A DNA stretch of 64,000 nucleotides from Euglena gracilis (lineage: Eukaryota > Euglenida > Euglenophyceae > Euglenales), in contig CP154956.1 in the NCBI GenBank assembly GCA_039621445.1, forward strand, positions 43,768,417 through 43,832,416. Direction: 5' to 3'. The position numbers were made by a program, and so were the translations under genes. Shown one piece after another: positions 1 to 54,069 of this stretch. The notes below the pieces were generated by a model. That model saw nothing but the letters and a program-made list of their open reading frames with translations. It was not told where the DNA came from and ran no database searches. Each line of letters starts with the position of its first letter. The stretch's first letter is position 1.

Positions 1-6
1 CACGAG

Positions 7-169
7 NNNNNNNNNNNNNNNNNNNNNNNNNNNNNNNNNNNNNNNNNNNNNNNNNNNNNNNNNNNNNNNNNNNNNNNNNNNNNNNNNNNNNNNNNNNNNN
101 NNNNNNNNNNNNNNNNNNNNNNNNNNNNNNNNNNNNNNNNNNNNNNNNNNNNNNNNNNNNNNNNNNNNN
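7..169. other. Assembly gap (run of N)
   Basis: The sequence is N from 7 to 169, so nothing can be read here. Six bases of unrelated sequence precede it. The first exon of whatever gene owns the exon at 851 may lie in or before this gap. Confidence 0.99.
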
Positions 170-850
170 CTGAATATGTGTATATAAACATAGGCCATAT
201 GCATGTTTTTAATACATGTGCATACGGGTGTTATTTCAATTGATATGCACTCACATATATCAGACAATTGTGCAGGCATTCTTATATTCGCTCCCGACAA
301 TTTATTATGTGACACATTGGGCAGTTGACAACTACTGCCTAGGCTGTATGGGAATACCCAGAACCATTTGGATGGTGGGAGGGGGTCGACAAACCCCCCA
401 CCCAAACCAATTTTTAGGCAAAATTTTATTTCGGCATCTTCGGCATTGAAGGGATTTTTCCTTACGTGGTGCTGTGGTGGGCAAGGGGTTGATTGGGGTG
501 GGCAAGGGGCCGCTGCCCACCCGTTTTCCAGAAACGGTTGACAATCCTTGGGGATAGACTCCTCCCCAGGGATTTTTTTTGTGTCTGCGAGTTGGAGATG
601 GTGTAGGATGTTTTCCATCCAAATTTTTTGCACCACCCCCAATCACCCAAGGAGTCATTTTGGGGCCACTTTGAGGGGCTTTTCATCGAAGTTGGAGGAG
701 ACAAGGTGGCTGGCACAGAGGTGGTTGACAACTAACCAGGTGTAATGGCTGCCTGGGCAGGAGGTATGCATTTCTTTCACGCACATGCACGCCTTTGAAT
801 TTCCATGTGTGCGCGAGAACTTCTGAACAACATTGGCATGGCACACGTAG
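170..850. other. Non-coding, no gene seen
   Basis: A mixed-composition stretch with AT-rich sequence followed by G- and C-run-rich sequence (about 370-560) like the dispersed G/C-run repeats seen throughout the window. The short open frames show no third-position GC bias. It ends in a usable 3' splice site (CACGTAG) at 844-850. Confidence 0.5.
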
Positions 851-1147
851 GGCCCGGCGGCCAGCCGTCGGTGGAGGACGAGCTGCACAGCCTCCGCATG
901 TCGAGCGACCGCAGCCTGACCCTCACCCGCACCCCGCGGTCCCCGGCCCCCGGCACTGACAGCCTCGCCAGCAGCGTCGTGCTCCACGCCAGTCCACTGG
1001 GCTCCCCCGGCGCGCCGCGCACCGCCCCCGTGTCCCTGTCGGCCTCCGTCGCTCTGTCCTCTGCCAGGTCGGTGCGGGATTCGGTCTCCGATGTGGAGGG
1101 GACACCTCGCTTCGGCTCTCTGGCGGACTCTCTGTTGTCAGTGCCAG
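851..1147 (+). CDS. Internal exon, Ser/Pro/Ala-rich disordered protein segment
   Basis: About 99 codons with strong G/C third positions, between an AG acceptor at 849-850 and the donor GTGTGC at 1148. The translation is rich in Ser, Pro, Ala and Arg, with many SP and RS motifs (for example RTPRSPAPG). It starts two bases into a codon and ends one base into a codon. An alternative donor is GTGCCA at 1141. No domain is recognised. It may be an upstream exon of the large WD40 gene or belong to a separate gene; linkage is unresolved. Confidence 0.55.
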
Positions 1148-2733
1148 GTGTGCTTGTGTGTTGATTACTCTTCCAGAGGATGGGTTTGGTGGTTTGCCCT
1201 CTTGACTTATTGGCAATGCTGGTTTTTTGAAAGTGCCAGACAAACCATGGTGTATGTGCATTCGCGCACCCCATAAACACAAAGGATGCACGCACGCATT
1301 GAATGTGCATGCACCGGTGGCTTATGTAGCAGGGGGGGAGAACACAAACACATTTTATTTGTGTTTTTTTTTCGATTTTGGAAATTTTTTATAATTTGCT
1401 TTTTTTTGCGTTTTTAATTTTTGTGTTTTTCCTGGCGATTGGTATATTTTTGTTGGATAATTTTTTTTACTATGGAAAATTCCTCATTTTGGCCCCGATT
1501 TCCCCCCGAGACCCAAAAATTTGGCAATTTTTTCATTTTTTTTTGTCAACAAAATGATTATTTTTTGTGCAACATGAAAAATTTTCCCCGGCAGAACCGA
1601 AATTTCCTCTTCAGTAGAAAGTGTACATTCCTGGTAAGTTCCTAAAAAATAAAAAATACATGCAATTTGCAGGTTTCTTTGCACTTTTTTTTGTGTTTAT
1701 TTGTGTGTTTTTTGAGTTTGTTTTTTTTTTCGCGCCGCGTTTTTTTTGAGGGTCCATGTTGCGTCCCCCCCCTGTCATGCAGGCATGCCAATGATGAATG
1801 GTTTGGCGTTTGGGAGGACGTTGCAAAAAGTTTGGGAGATGGAATGGAACAACCCCCGGCCACCGCCTGGAATTGGGTGAATTGCAACCAAAGCCTCCGC
1901 ACTCTGTGGCCGAGCTATCTATCTCCCTGAGTGAAGTTTGCCACCAGATGCAAGAATTGTGAGCCTTATTCAAGGTGTGACTCTCGAATTGCATTTAAAC
2001 CCCCCATCTGTGTCTGCTTGCAATATTTGTGCCTCCTATTCCCCTAACCGTCTGCCTTTAGCATCAACGCCCAAGCCAAAGCCGAAGCAGAAGGCGAAAG
2101 GCAGGTTTGTAACCATTCTCAGATCCTTCTAACATCGTTTCCATAATGACCCATTCCACAACATTACATTATTGTGATCCCATCTGACCCCCCAATTTTC
2201 AGCCCCAGGGGGTATAGGAATATATTTGTGGTCAGCTTCAGGAGGGAGGTGCAAGTGCGAGGAAGTATGCTGGAGGTTATGAGTCCAGTCACGGCTTTCT
2301 GTCTTCTTCTGGAGATCCATGGACATCGTTAAGTTGCGGTGCATTGAAGTGTTCCGCAGGACTGCAATGCTCATTCCATTCCTGCCAAATGGTGGCAATT
2401 GGTGGCTTTTCCAGCACTTCATATCTGGTTCATTGTGCTTTTCTGTTTCTAAATCATTTTTCTTCACCAGAACGTCGGAAGGACATTATTGCTGAAGTTG
2501 TGTGGGTGACTGACTGTTTTGGTTCCGACCCCCCCCCCGGGGCTGCGGTCTGGCCAGAAATGACCGAGAATGGCCCCACCCGGCGTCGAAGGATGTGATT
2601 GGAGTGGAGGTGACTGAGGGGTCGGTAAGGAATGATATGGTCAAAAGTGATTTGGTGGTTGGGCAGACAGGAGCTGCAAGTTGGCGGCTCGGCCCACCCA
2701 TCCACATTCATTCGTCCATCATCGTACTGACAG
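1148..2733. other. Intron-like AT/T-rich stretch
   Basis: The stretch 1350-1760 is strongly T-rich with many short T runs. The rest is of mixed composition and carries no exon with both good splice sites and codon bias. The open frames here look like chance. Confidence 0.45.
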
Positions 2734-2872
2734 GAAGGCTTCCCGAGACAGCAGCTCCCGCCGATCCTCTGCGGCCTCCATCAATGTGTCCCAAGATCAG
2801 GTCCCTGCTGGCTGGATTAGCCGGCGAATTGCTTCGTATGACGCTGAGAGCCGGCTGGACCAGACATGTTTA
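2734..2872 (+). CDS. Internal exon, Ser/Arg-rich
   Basis: An exon of about 46 codons between the acceptor ACAG (2730-2733) and the donor GTGAGT at 2873, one of only two GTRAG-type donors in the window. The translation begins KASRDSSSRRSSAAS, a Ser/Arg cluster typical of phosphorylated disordered regions, then a more ordered stretch (WISRRIASYDAESRLDQ). An alternative acceptor four bases downstream (start 2738) would put it in phase 0. The function is unknown. Confidence 0.5.
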
Positions 2873-3096
2873 GTGAGTGCATGTCGGTCGCCGCGGTCAT
2901 GCATTTTCCAAATTATCCCAATGTGTACCGCACCGGTCCCGTATTGTCTGCCAACCACTGAGCCACTGAACCACTGAGCTTGCAGGCCCAACCCTGCAAG
3001 CTCAGTGGTGAGTCTGGTCAGTTGACAGCACTAACAACCCAGTCGCAGCGACATGTCTTGTCCGCATAACGACGTCGGTTCCTGATGCACAGTAAG

Positions 3097-3278
3097 AATT
3101 GCCGGCCAAAGGGTTCGTCCCAGCCGCCCGCCCAAATCGGCGCTGCAGCCGCTCTCCGTGCCCCCCAGGCATCCATCCCCGCCCCCATCGCCGCCGCTGG
3201 CCCCCCCACTGCCGGGCAACCACCCCCGCCCCGCCTCGCAGCCGTTGCCGCTCCGACGCCAGGCGGGGGCAGCCAGCG
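3097..3278 (+). CDS. Internal exon, Pro/Ala-rich
   Basis: Pro/Ala-rich coding sequence (motifs APIAAAGPPTAGQ, PTPGGGSQ) with strong third-position C/G. Acceptors are possible at 3091-3092 or 3095-3096. The second puts the exon in phase 0, matching the end of the exon at 2872. The donor is GTGTGA at 3279. It ends two bases into a codon, which matches the one-base start of the exon at 5041. Confidence 0.5.
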
Positions 3279-4047
3279 GTGTGATAACCCTGCCTGACCA
3301 TTGGCGCACCTTGCCGTGGGGGTTCCCCAACGTGTGCAGTGGCATGCCAAAGTGAGATATTTTCTGGGCCGAAAGTATTGCGTTACACGGCAGAAAGCGC
3401 TTAGTTTAATTTAAACAATATTGGATGTTTGGGTATTTTTGGGAGTCAACTTTTTTGAGCAACCTTGAAATTTACAAACCGGAAAAGGGGAAGCACGGAA
3501 CGGGGGGATATTTGAAAAGAACTCCAAAAACAAGTGTTCTGGGGCTTCCCACCATTCAACGAATGAAAAGCATGGGTCGATATGAAGAGGGTGTTTGAGG
3601 TTTAGTCGGGGACCCTTACCAAGGGGTCTGAAGTCTGGCCCTTTGGCGGGGGGAGGGACTCTGGGCCCTCAATGTTTTCCATTCCAGCGCTTCTTGCCAA
3701 CAATCAAATGCAAAATTGATCAAGTGTGATATTTTTTTGAGTTTTTGGACCTGCATTATGTTTCTTTGCTGGTTAGCGCTATTCCCTCAGGCTTATACAA
3801 CCCAGCAGCGGAAAGTCAGCTTTCGAGAGCTCCAGCACTCAGACCCAGAGCACCTCTTGAATGGCCAGTTTTCTGTGGTGTTTGAGGGACATTTTGCCCC
3901 CCCCCCCCCTAAACTTCGTATTTTTGAAAGATTTTAGTTGCTGGGGCGATAAATTGTGCCACCATCAAACATTCTTCGCCGAATCTCATTGGTGTCTGCC
4001 CAATGGCTGATGTGAAAAAAGGCACAGGGCTCCTGAAAATGAACCTA

Positions 4048-4264
4048 CCCCCCCCCTTGTCCAACGACCGGCCTTGTCCACCCCCCCCCCCGGTCAGCAG
4101 CGATCTTTTTCCAGGTGATCTTTTTTTCAGACAATTCGCGTTTTTGAGCCCGGTCTTGTCTAACGACCACCCCCGGGTCAGTAGCGATATTTTGCCAAAA
4201 TAGCGACCCCCCCCCGGTCAGTAGCGATGTTTAGCGGTCGTTGGACAAGGGGGGGGGGGGGGGG
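4048..4264. mobile_element. Short TIR element, C-rich family, TA target site (copy A)
   Basis: A 217-bp element. It opens with a C run followed by TTGTCCAACGACC and closes with the inverted equivalent GGTCGTTGGACAA plus a G run. It is bordered on both sides by TA (4046-4047 and 4265-4266). Internally it repeats GGTCAGTAGCGAT. A second, larger copy with the same ends is at 37801-38386. The TA duplication and short TIRs suggest a non-autonomous Tc1/mariner-like or related DNA transposon. No transposase is present. Confidence 0.65.
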
Positions 4265-4603
4265 TAAGCAAGATGCGGAACGCCTCTTTCAGGATATGCA
4301 TGGGCTTTCTCTGAATATGGAAACCTTCTGAAGGGTCCAATTCCCAAAAAGGGTCAAAGTTGAGTGGTTGCTTGTGACATTCAAAAATACTGCCAACCAC
4401 AATGAACACAACTGCATGGAACGTTGGTTTTTTCAATGGAATGCATTTTTTGAGCCCTGAACACCTGCTGTGTTTCCGTTGGCGGAGGTTGTTTGGCAGT
4501 GCACTGTCTCCGTCGCCGCTGCGAGGGGTAAGGTGGAGGTGGAACCCGTCACACTGAGCGCGTTGTTGATGTCAGAGTCCCCTCGTATGCTGAACTCTCG
4601 CAC

Positions 4604-4679
4604 GCATGCACACGCACGCACACACACACACACACGCGCGCGCACACACACACATACACACACACACACATGCACACGT

Positions 4680-4748
<69 letters not shown>

Positions 4749-4795
4749 CACACACTCACACACACACGCACACACACACACACACATGAAACCGA
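4604..4795. repeat. (CA)n microsatellite with CG and TG interruptions
   Basis: About 190 bp of nearly pure CA dinucleotide with short CGCA and TACA interruptions. The His-Thr and Cys-Val open frames over it on both strands are artefacts of the repeat. A shorter GT-rich patch follows at 4918-4996. Confidence 0.9.
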
Positions 4796-5040
4796 GGCAA
4801 GGATAGCCCAATAGAGGCAGAAATGTCGCCAATGCCACAACAATCATCCGAAAAGCATCAGGTATATTATATTTTGAACCCAAAAGGTGTGTTCAGGTGA
4901 GAGGTATTATTTATTTTTCTGTGTGTGCGTGCACATGCGTGCGTGTGTGTGGGCGTGAGTGTTTGTGTGTATGCGTGTGTGCGAGCGTGTGCATAGCCTG
5001 CAGTGTGAAGTGCTCAAGTGCACCGTCACAACAAAGGCAG

Positions 5041-5278
5041 ACATGCGCCGAGCTCACATCGGCTCACATCATCTCAGTCCGGGGCCTCGGTCGCAGGGAG
5101 GCGGGAGGCGTCCGCGACGGCAGGGGGCAGTGCCAGGGCGTCGTCGCTGTCCAGCTCCGGCAGCCTCGGCGCGATGCTGAGCCGGCTGCCACTGCACAGC
5201 GCTGCCTCCACGCCTCGCTCGATCCTGCCTGTGGCCTCCACCACTGCGGAGCGACGACCCTCAGGCCGGCAGCTGGAG
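5041..5278 (+). CDS. Internal exon, Ser/Ala-rich
   Basis: About 79 codons with strong third-position bias, between the acceptor GGCAG (ending 5040) and the donor GTGGGG at 5279. The translation is Ser/Ala/Arg-rich and contains ARASSLSSSGSLGAMLSRL and STPRSILPVASTTAERR. The one-base start joins in frame to the exon ending at 3278, and it ends in phase 0. It is probably part of a disordered, phosphorylatable region. No domain is recognised. Confidence 0.55.
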
Positions 5279-5638
5279 GTGGGGAGGGACAGTCTGGCCA
5301 GGCTGTGGCATGCAGGCGAGGCTTCTGGTGGATGCAGGCAGGAGGATAGGAAGGCAATTTTGACCACCCCCGCACTGCCACAGGGGATCGGGTGGTTAGT
5401 ACTGGGACCCCCCTTGACGGTGCTGAAGGTGCTTGGGGCCAAACGTGGCCATTTTCGTTGCCTTTTTTCAATTTAAAAAAAATAGGACTGAAACCCACCC
5501 CTCCCCTGCTAGAGCCACACCCATCACAGAGAGCATTTCCTCACCCCAGTTGGCAAAAGGAAACTGATGCAGGCTGAATGCGTGTGATTTGTGACGCGGG
5601 CACAGGTCTGTTTGCGTACGCCCTGTGTGTGCCTGAGC

Positions 5639-5766
5639 CAGTGCCACTTCCTCCATGCCTAGACCTGAGCTCAGCTTCCTCCGACTCCTTCTCTGATTTC
5701 CTTGAGAGGGGCAATGCGCTTCTACAGTCCCTCGAAAAGCACCGGATACAGCACCGCCCGCCCTGA
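5639..5766 (+). CDS. Candidate terminal exon (or chance ORF) ending in TGA
   Basis: The frame reads through SSASSDSFSDFLERGNALLQ and SLEKHRIQHRPP to a TGA at 5764-5766. A weak acceptor (CCTGAG) before 5639 would give phase 0 after the exon at 5278, making this the 3' end of an upstream Ser-rich gene. Codon bias is moderate and the acceptor lacks a good pyrimidine tract, so this is tentative. If it is real, the WD40 gene is a separate downstream gene. Confidence 0.3.
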
Positions 5767-7770
5767 TGTAGGCTTCGCAGCCCACGTTGTACAATATCGT
5801 GCGCCAACCCCCATCTCGTCTGACCCCTCCTCTCTCGCAAACCCCTAATGTAAAATACCAAAGATTTCTCCTTCGCATTGAGGAAGGCATTAATTGCGGT
5901 CCTCACACCTGTGGCATCGAAGGCATGAAGGAAGAGATTATGCAGACCCCTAATGCTTGTCAGTTTACAGCCTTGAAGGCTCTGGAAATGAGGGGTGTGC
6001 GGGAGGGGAGGAGCATAACCCTCCCCTGCCCCTCCGCAGGAGGGGGGTTCAAATGTTTCGTGCCTCCATGGTGGAAGTTGCAGGTGTTGGTTCTTGGGTG
6101 TTTTCGCTGTCCCACTGATGGCACTCTGTCGCCAGGAACGACACGGGTGGGCGAGGTGGGGACTCGCCCCGGTCCCAACTCGCCTCCCTCGTCACCCCGT
6201 GCCCTTCGCAGTGTTGCTGCCCCGGAGCTGCTGTGATTTTGGCGCAGCCCTCGTTCCCCTCTGGTTGGTCGCCATGAACTCTGTGGGCGAAGATGCCGGG
6301 TGTGTGCTGAGGAAATAGGCCTTGGGGTGATTGGTTTGGTTTGGCGCCAAAATCCAACTGAACCAAACCAAACCCTTAACCCAAACCCTGTGCCTAACTA
6401 AAAGCTCATAAGTTTCGGCCAAATGGTCGGCCTTCGGCCCGCCATCGGGGGTCTTGTATGGGATGGTTTGATAATTTTTCAGCTTCAAGGCGAACCTTAA
6501 GCACAAAAATGACTGACCAATAATGGAATAGGGGGAAATTAGCACCGTCGTTGTATCCCCCAAAACCCTAAACCCATACCTTAAAATAATGGGAAACACA
6601 GAAATTTATCGACGAACCCCATCCTGGCGCTTAGGAGAGTGGAACCTTTATTGGGACAGAGTGGGACAAGTTGGTTTTGGGTGCTGATAAAGTTTTTCAG
6701 TGCTTGTTTGATTGCAGTTTTTGATGTGCATTCTGTTTATGTTTTTCTCCTTTGCAAGCCCGCAAACTTTGGGTGCGTTTCCATGCTTGGAATAACGAAT
6801 TATTGTAAAAAAAAAGGTTGCATATGAGATCTGTGTCAAATTTCCCGTTTTATTTTGAGGTTAAGTTCCAGTGCTGACAAAAATTTTGCTGTCAACTCGA
6901 ATTGTTTCCCCAGATCTTCATTTATACAGGACATCCCTTGGAACAAATACAGTCAAGTATTTAAGCTCCCCTTAACCACAGACTCTCTCCCTGTCCTCAA
7001 CCCTCGTCGATTAATTAACCACCATAGGGCCCCTGGGGGCCGCCCTCTGGTGCCTTTAGAGGGGGGGGGAGGAATGGTATGCCCCGGTTACGATTTTCTG
7101 AAAAGTCGGGCTATTTTCAGGGGATAGGGTTAGGGGTACGGCCGGATTTCTGCCGGTATCTCGAATACAGGAATTTAGGAATATATCAGGCCCCGTTCCA
7201 GACCAATAAATTAGGCTGAATTCCGTTGAATTTGGCGAATTTCAGGCAACCGGTGTTCCAAAAAATCTTCCGAAATGGGAACCTTGCTTCCGCCCTTATT
7301 ATTGCCCTGAATGGGGCCAATTTTTGGCAAGCCAATCCCAACCAGACTTTCATTTAGTGCGCCGTGGAAAAATTGTTTTTTTGTGCCGCGGCAAACTTCG
7401 CCGCGGCGCCCTAAATGAAAGTCTGATACCAACCAGAAATAAGACCACACCCTCCCTGAATCCGATGAAGGTTGCCCGATTTCGCCATTTACCGGGCGTT
7501 GTGAGACCGAAAATTCAAAAATTGGTACCCAGGTGGCACCCCCCCCAGAACAGCTTTGCCCCCCCCCCCCAGGCGGGCCCAATGGTGGTGGCCTGCCTTT
7601 TTCACAATCTCAAGAGTCCCATTCTCAGATGATGCAAGCAAGTTGGACACGGTATTGTAACAACGAAAGGGCGAAGTGACTTCTCTATTCAAATCCAAAA
7701 TGCCGCTGAAAAGGACCAGTGGGTTCAGCTGTCTGTCTCGCTGAAGTGAGGGTCACTCAATTTGGGTCAG
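5767..7770. other. Intron or intergenic, no firm gene
   Basis: Mixed-composition sequence with G/C runs. A weak coding-like segment at about 6137-6205 (Pro/Ser-rich, donor GTGTTG at 6206) would be phase-compatible with the exon at 7771, but its acceptor does not fit the exon before it. The hairpin at 7343-7425 is annotated separately. Nothing else is recognisable. Confidence 0.4.
7343..7425. repeat. Inverted repeat / stem-loop
   Basis: GACTTTCATTTAG near 7345 is repeated in inverted form (CTAAATGAAAGTC) near 7411. The GC-rich inner arms (GCGCCGTGG and GCCGCGGCG) also pair imperfectly. About 80 bp, possibly the remnant of a miniature element. Confidence 0.5.
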
Positions 7771-49750
<41,980 letters not shown>

Positions 49751-51030
49751 CGCCCTGCTCCCCCCCCCCCCCCGTTGACCGCCTCTGACCGTTTCCTCCG
49801 ACCCGACGCCTCCTCCCCCCCCCCTCCCGTTCCCTGCCCCCTCCCCTGTGCTTCCCCTTGCTTCCCATCTTCCTCGGATACTCTCATTGGGCCTTTTCTT
49901 ATGCCAGGCCTAAAATTTCGTTTGCGGGAATATGCTGGAAATAAATCGACAACTGCTGCAGGTGGGAATTTTTTTTTCGCCGTTGACCCCTTTGATTTTG
50001 CTGGGTCTCACACCCCATATTTAATTATGGTTACATGGCGGATCATCTGCCACGTGTGTGTAAGTTGGTTGTCAAGGTTCTGTATCTTGGGAAAGGCACC
50101 GCGGTATTTTCTTTATTTTTCCCCTAACAATGCATGTTTGCAAATTTGTTTTGTTTTTTTTTTGAAGAAGAAAAAGCCCTGAATTTTTGGCTTTGCCCAC
50201 CCTTTGAGCTCCTTGTGAACCTTCGAAGGCAAATATCCCTTGACTTCTTTGAAGGTGAATCCATATGGACTGTATTCCTGCTGTGTTCAATTTTCTGACT
50301 CGGTTGGATTATCCAGGGTCAATTTTTCAACCCCCTGAATTGCCCCCCCACAACCCCCCCCCCTCCCCACAAAGAAAGTCTTCTCTGGCCTCCACGACAT
50401 TCGAAGCTCCCAAACAGCGCCCTTGTTGGTGGGCAAGGCTCCTCCCCGACCGGATCAAGGCTGGGAAAGGAAAGGCCTGCAGGGTGGCGAACTCTCCCCG
50501 TGGCGCTGCTGTACGCGGTTTGCCCACCGTCGATGTACGCAGCTTACGAAGGGTGCTACGTTGCACTGTTGAGGGGTTGGTTGGACCCAATGTTTTGTTT
50601 GACACCTCCACCATGTCTTCATCACACAGGGCAGGTGGGTCCAATGTGGATGATTACCAACGCGGTGCCTTCATCCATCTGAAGGAAGCCCCCTTCTTTC
50701 CATCTACATTCAGCTAACTCTCAGTTGAAGCCCCAGGTGTCGGGGAATAGACGACTACTCACTCCAATTCGCAGATCTGACCCAGCTCCGCCCGTTCGAC
50801 CCCATTCTCCTCTATGTATTTTTCGGCCTGTGTAACTCTATTCCTTTCCTTTCACCTTTGCTCTTTTCTGGGGTCTGGGTGATCGCATTTTTTTCCCATT
50901 GCTCCAATGGACCTCCAATGGAAAAACCCACTTGCATTCTCCAAAAGTATCTTTTTTCATTTTTTTTTCATGCAAAAAATGCAGGTTTGGCTGGAACACA
51001 AATGCTCGTACTCCCTCGAGGAAAACCGAC
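49751..51030. other. 3' flank, no gene recognised
   Basis: AATAAA at 49940-49945 is a possible poly(A) signal for the large gene. Open frames at 50265-50717 have weak codon bias and no convincing splice sites. Nothing else can be supported. Confidence 0.4.
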
Positions 51031-52070
51031 CAGGGAGGAAGGGACACCGAGGGCGAAGCACAAAGACCTTGTGCCTTTTTTCGCCGGCGAGCAAGGCATG
51101 GCCTCACAAGGGCAAAGTGCGGAGCCCGAGGTGTCCTGATGGAAAGGTTTTTGGGGAGGCCAAACGCAGCAAGCAAATTTTCCGACTGGATCCCAGCCAT
51201 TTTTGAGGGTGGTCTTTCCAGGCTGAAGGGAAAGGAAAAGTGGGGCATGCCTTGTTGGCCCCTCGGTGCTGGCCCTCTTAAACTCAGTGGTCCCGCTTAG
51301 GGGTGCCATTTAGGAGAGGGACGGGGAGTGCACCGCACAAGTCGCTGCTTGCCTGCTTGCCTACGACGGTTTGTTTCCCGCACGTGCCTCAAAGCCTCAG
51401 TATTATTTCCTGTTCTTTTTTGATTTAAAAAAAAAAGTGTCCGCTCATTGCATCTTTTAAAAGGAAAAAAATTACAGCGGACAAATCCCGAAGTGCCTAG
51501 CTGCACCCCCTGCACGCCCGGCAAATAACCACCCTCTGCATGCACGCAATTATAAAATGAACATAGATATAATATAAAATATATATGATATTGCTAAGAT
51601 AACGGTACGACCCGCGGGGCTGCCTCCTGCTCAACGCCGCTAGAAACATCGCCTTCAATGTCGTACTTCCTCGAGGCAAAGCGAAAAGGGAGGAAGGGAC
51701 ACTGAGGGCGAAGCAAAAAGACCTTGTGCGGCCATGCCTTGCTCGCCGGCGGTGTTGTGATTGTTTTGGTGCGCTGGGTTAGCGGGTCCCGCTTAGTGCC
51801 ACCTCGCCGGGGTTGGCTGACGATGCTGCTCCGACTTGGCGACGTGACTTCTTGCCCCTTGGGTGGTCCCCCCCCCCCACATCCCCCCCCCCTGGCCCCC
51901 TTTTTCTGCTAACCGAGTGCTTTTGAAGACAAATTTTCTTTTACGGGTGGGGGGGGGGGTCGGGCTCACAACGTCTTTGTGCTTCGCCCTCGGTGTCCCT
52001 TCCTCCTTGGACGAGACAACTTGGGCTCCGCACTTTGTCCTTGTGAGGCCTGATTGTGCACTGAAATAAG
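51031..52070. repeat. Dispersed GGGACACCGAGGGCGAAGC repeat cluster
   Basis: AGGAAGGGACACCGAGGGCG occurs at about 51037. It recurs at about 51689 with one change and inverted at about 51985-52010. CTCACAAGGGCAAAGTGCGG occurs at about 51102, inverted at about 52025-52050, and again near 56155. The copies probably mark terminal or subterminal parts of one repeat family bordering the retroelements. Confidence 0.55.
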
Positions 52071-52383
52071 GGGGGCCAGGGCATTTTCTTAGGCACAAAG
52101 GGCACCAAGTCTTTGGTAATGGGCTGTAAAAGCTACCACCCCCTCCACTGGCCAATTTCTCAACCTTCTTGGGTAGAAAGGCCCAACTTTTTCAGTAAAC
52201 CAACTCCTGCCCCTTTGGTGGAGTGTGCCCCCCCACACCTGGGGGGTTACCCCATGCTTGGCCAAAAATGGAGGCAATGGTATCGGAACTTATTCAGGGG
52301 GTTTTAATGAAATCAGAAGGGGCCCCCAGGTCTGACGAATAAACGTGTTGCAGCTACATAGCACATCATTAAATTAAATGGGC

Positions 52384-53003
52384 TTATTTGGGGACACTGG
52401 GGTATGGACACAACCCTTTCCAACTTATGGAATTCTTGTCCTTTACGCTTAATCTTGATGTAGGGTGCCCTACCCAACACACTGGTGGATCGTTTGACTT
52501 GTGGCAACCTGAGGAGCTGTATAAACAGAAGATTTGTGAGCAAAAAATAAGCTGTGTACACAATGTACAAATATCAGTGGGCATAGGGGCCTTGGCCAGC
52601 CCCAGGAGGATTGGGAGTGGATCCCAAAATGCCCCATGTTTTCCAGATTTTGGTTCCAAAGCCTCTTGTAAGGGGTCAACAGGGTGTGGAATCTTAGCCC
52701 ACCAAACCCAGGAACCAAAAGCATACAAAAGCATACGGGCTTGGGCCTTGGAAAGTTGGAATACTTCTATTAAAGCGTCAGCCACTTGGTCTTTGGTGGC
52801 TTCAGGGGGCGGGGGGCACCCCCATTTGCTCCAAAATTACCCACAGAAGTGAAAAATCTCTCTGATAATGTTTTAAACTGGGGGTTTTCCCCCAGGAAAT
52901 CGTTAATTGTTTTAACCTGAAGTTGTTTCCCCTCCAATATTTGCCTGAGTAAATCATACAATACAGGGGCCACCTGGGGGGTGGCCTTTGTTCCCCCCTG
53001 CAA
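52384..53003 (-). pseudogene. 3' ORF remnant of the DIRS-like element, possible tyrosine recombinase
   Basis: Two overlapping frames: VAPVLYDLLRQILEGKQLQV (53003-52770), then ADALIEVFQLSKAQARMLLY and AFGSWVWWAKIPH (52785-52384). Position after RNase H and helical character fit a DIRS-type recombinase, but the R-H-R-Y residues cannot be identified, so the function is inferred from order only. Confidence 0.35.
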
Positions 53004-53018
53004 TTGGTGAACATACCC

Positions 53019-53769
53019 CTATAGGGGGTAATTTTCAGGCAGGGGGTCCCTGCAATTTTCGTCTTTATTTACTGGGGCCACCAGGTGGCTGAATCCCAGT
53101 AGGGGGTGACCACCAAAATTTTGGTTGGGGGGAAACCTGGGTAGAAAATTTTGAATTATTGACCAGAGGTGGTTTGCATAAAGATCCTCCGTGTTTTCCA
53201 GTGGATATTGTAATGGGTTTACTGCTGTGGCCTCCCAGTGGCGCCATCTGGCCACAAAATTGGGCAGTTTTTTGTTGCCTCGAGAATCTGTTTCCAGATC
53301 TATGAATCTGTTTCCAAATCTGTTTCCAGACGTATGAAATTTTGGAAATGCTGTGTTAGCCAGTGAAAAAGTTGGGTGTCTAAAGAGTAATCCCCCCTGT
53401 CCCTTTCCCATCTGCTTATGGGGTCTGCTAGGCATTATTTTGAAGGCACCCAGCTGACTTGGAGGTTTACTTGTTTTTCCATGCACCATTTGAAAATGGT
53501 CTTAGCATTTTGTTGATGGGGTCCTCTCTGCCCCCCCCCCCCTTTGTCAGGTAATAGTAAATTACCTGCTTGTCTACGGACAAAGAAACTGTTTCCCCAG
53601 GATTCTTCAAATTTTTCACAGTGCTGATTGCTGCACTGAGCTCCTTTGCATTTATGTGTAAAATGGAGTCTTTTCTGCAAAACTCCTGCACAAGTTCTCC
53701 TGTGTGGATGTCCAGCCCCCCCCCCCCAGGCATGAGTGCTGCTGTCTGAGTGCAATTCTCTGGTTGCAC
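53019..53769 (-). pseudogene. RNase H and following domain of the DIRS-like element
   Basis: The first frame includes LDIHTGELVQEFCRKDSILH then INAKELSAAISTVKNL and LSVDKQVIYYYLTKGGGG, the I-N-x-x-E-L and D-x-x-x-x-x-Y-x-x-x-x-G-G arrangement of retroelement RNase H. After a frame change, KQVNLQVSWVPSK and LPNFVARWRHWEATAVNPLQ with DLYANHLWSIIQNFL match the conserved segment that follows RNase H in DIRS- and Ngaro-type elements. Confidence 0.65.
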
Positions 53770-54069
53770 TTTGAGGGAAGGGTCTGCCCTCCAGGTGTCC
53801 AGCAGAATTTTTATTTCCCTTTACTGGGATTTGATTTACTGGGTAATGAGGTGTTTAGCGTCCCAGGGGGCTGTGGACTTTGCCACCAAATAATTTGCCA
53901 GGGTGTCCGTAAAAGCCCGTAAAAAGGGCAGGGCAAGCAGGTTGCCCCTTATTTGACCCAAAATGGCAGCCAACTGCCTTTTTCACATGTAATCCTTTTT
54001 TTAGAACTTTTCGCAGTTCTTTTTTTTATGGTTTTTGACTTTCTTGGGGGAACCTGTAACTTTCCTTCC

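Noticed and set aside
50265-50717. 150-codon ORF downstream of the large gene
   Set aside because: Weak third-position bias, no supporting motif and no clear neighbours, so it is likely chance.
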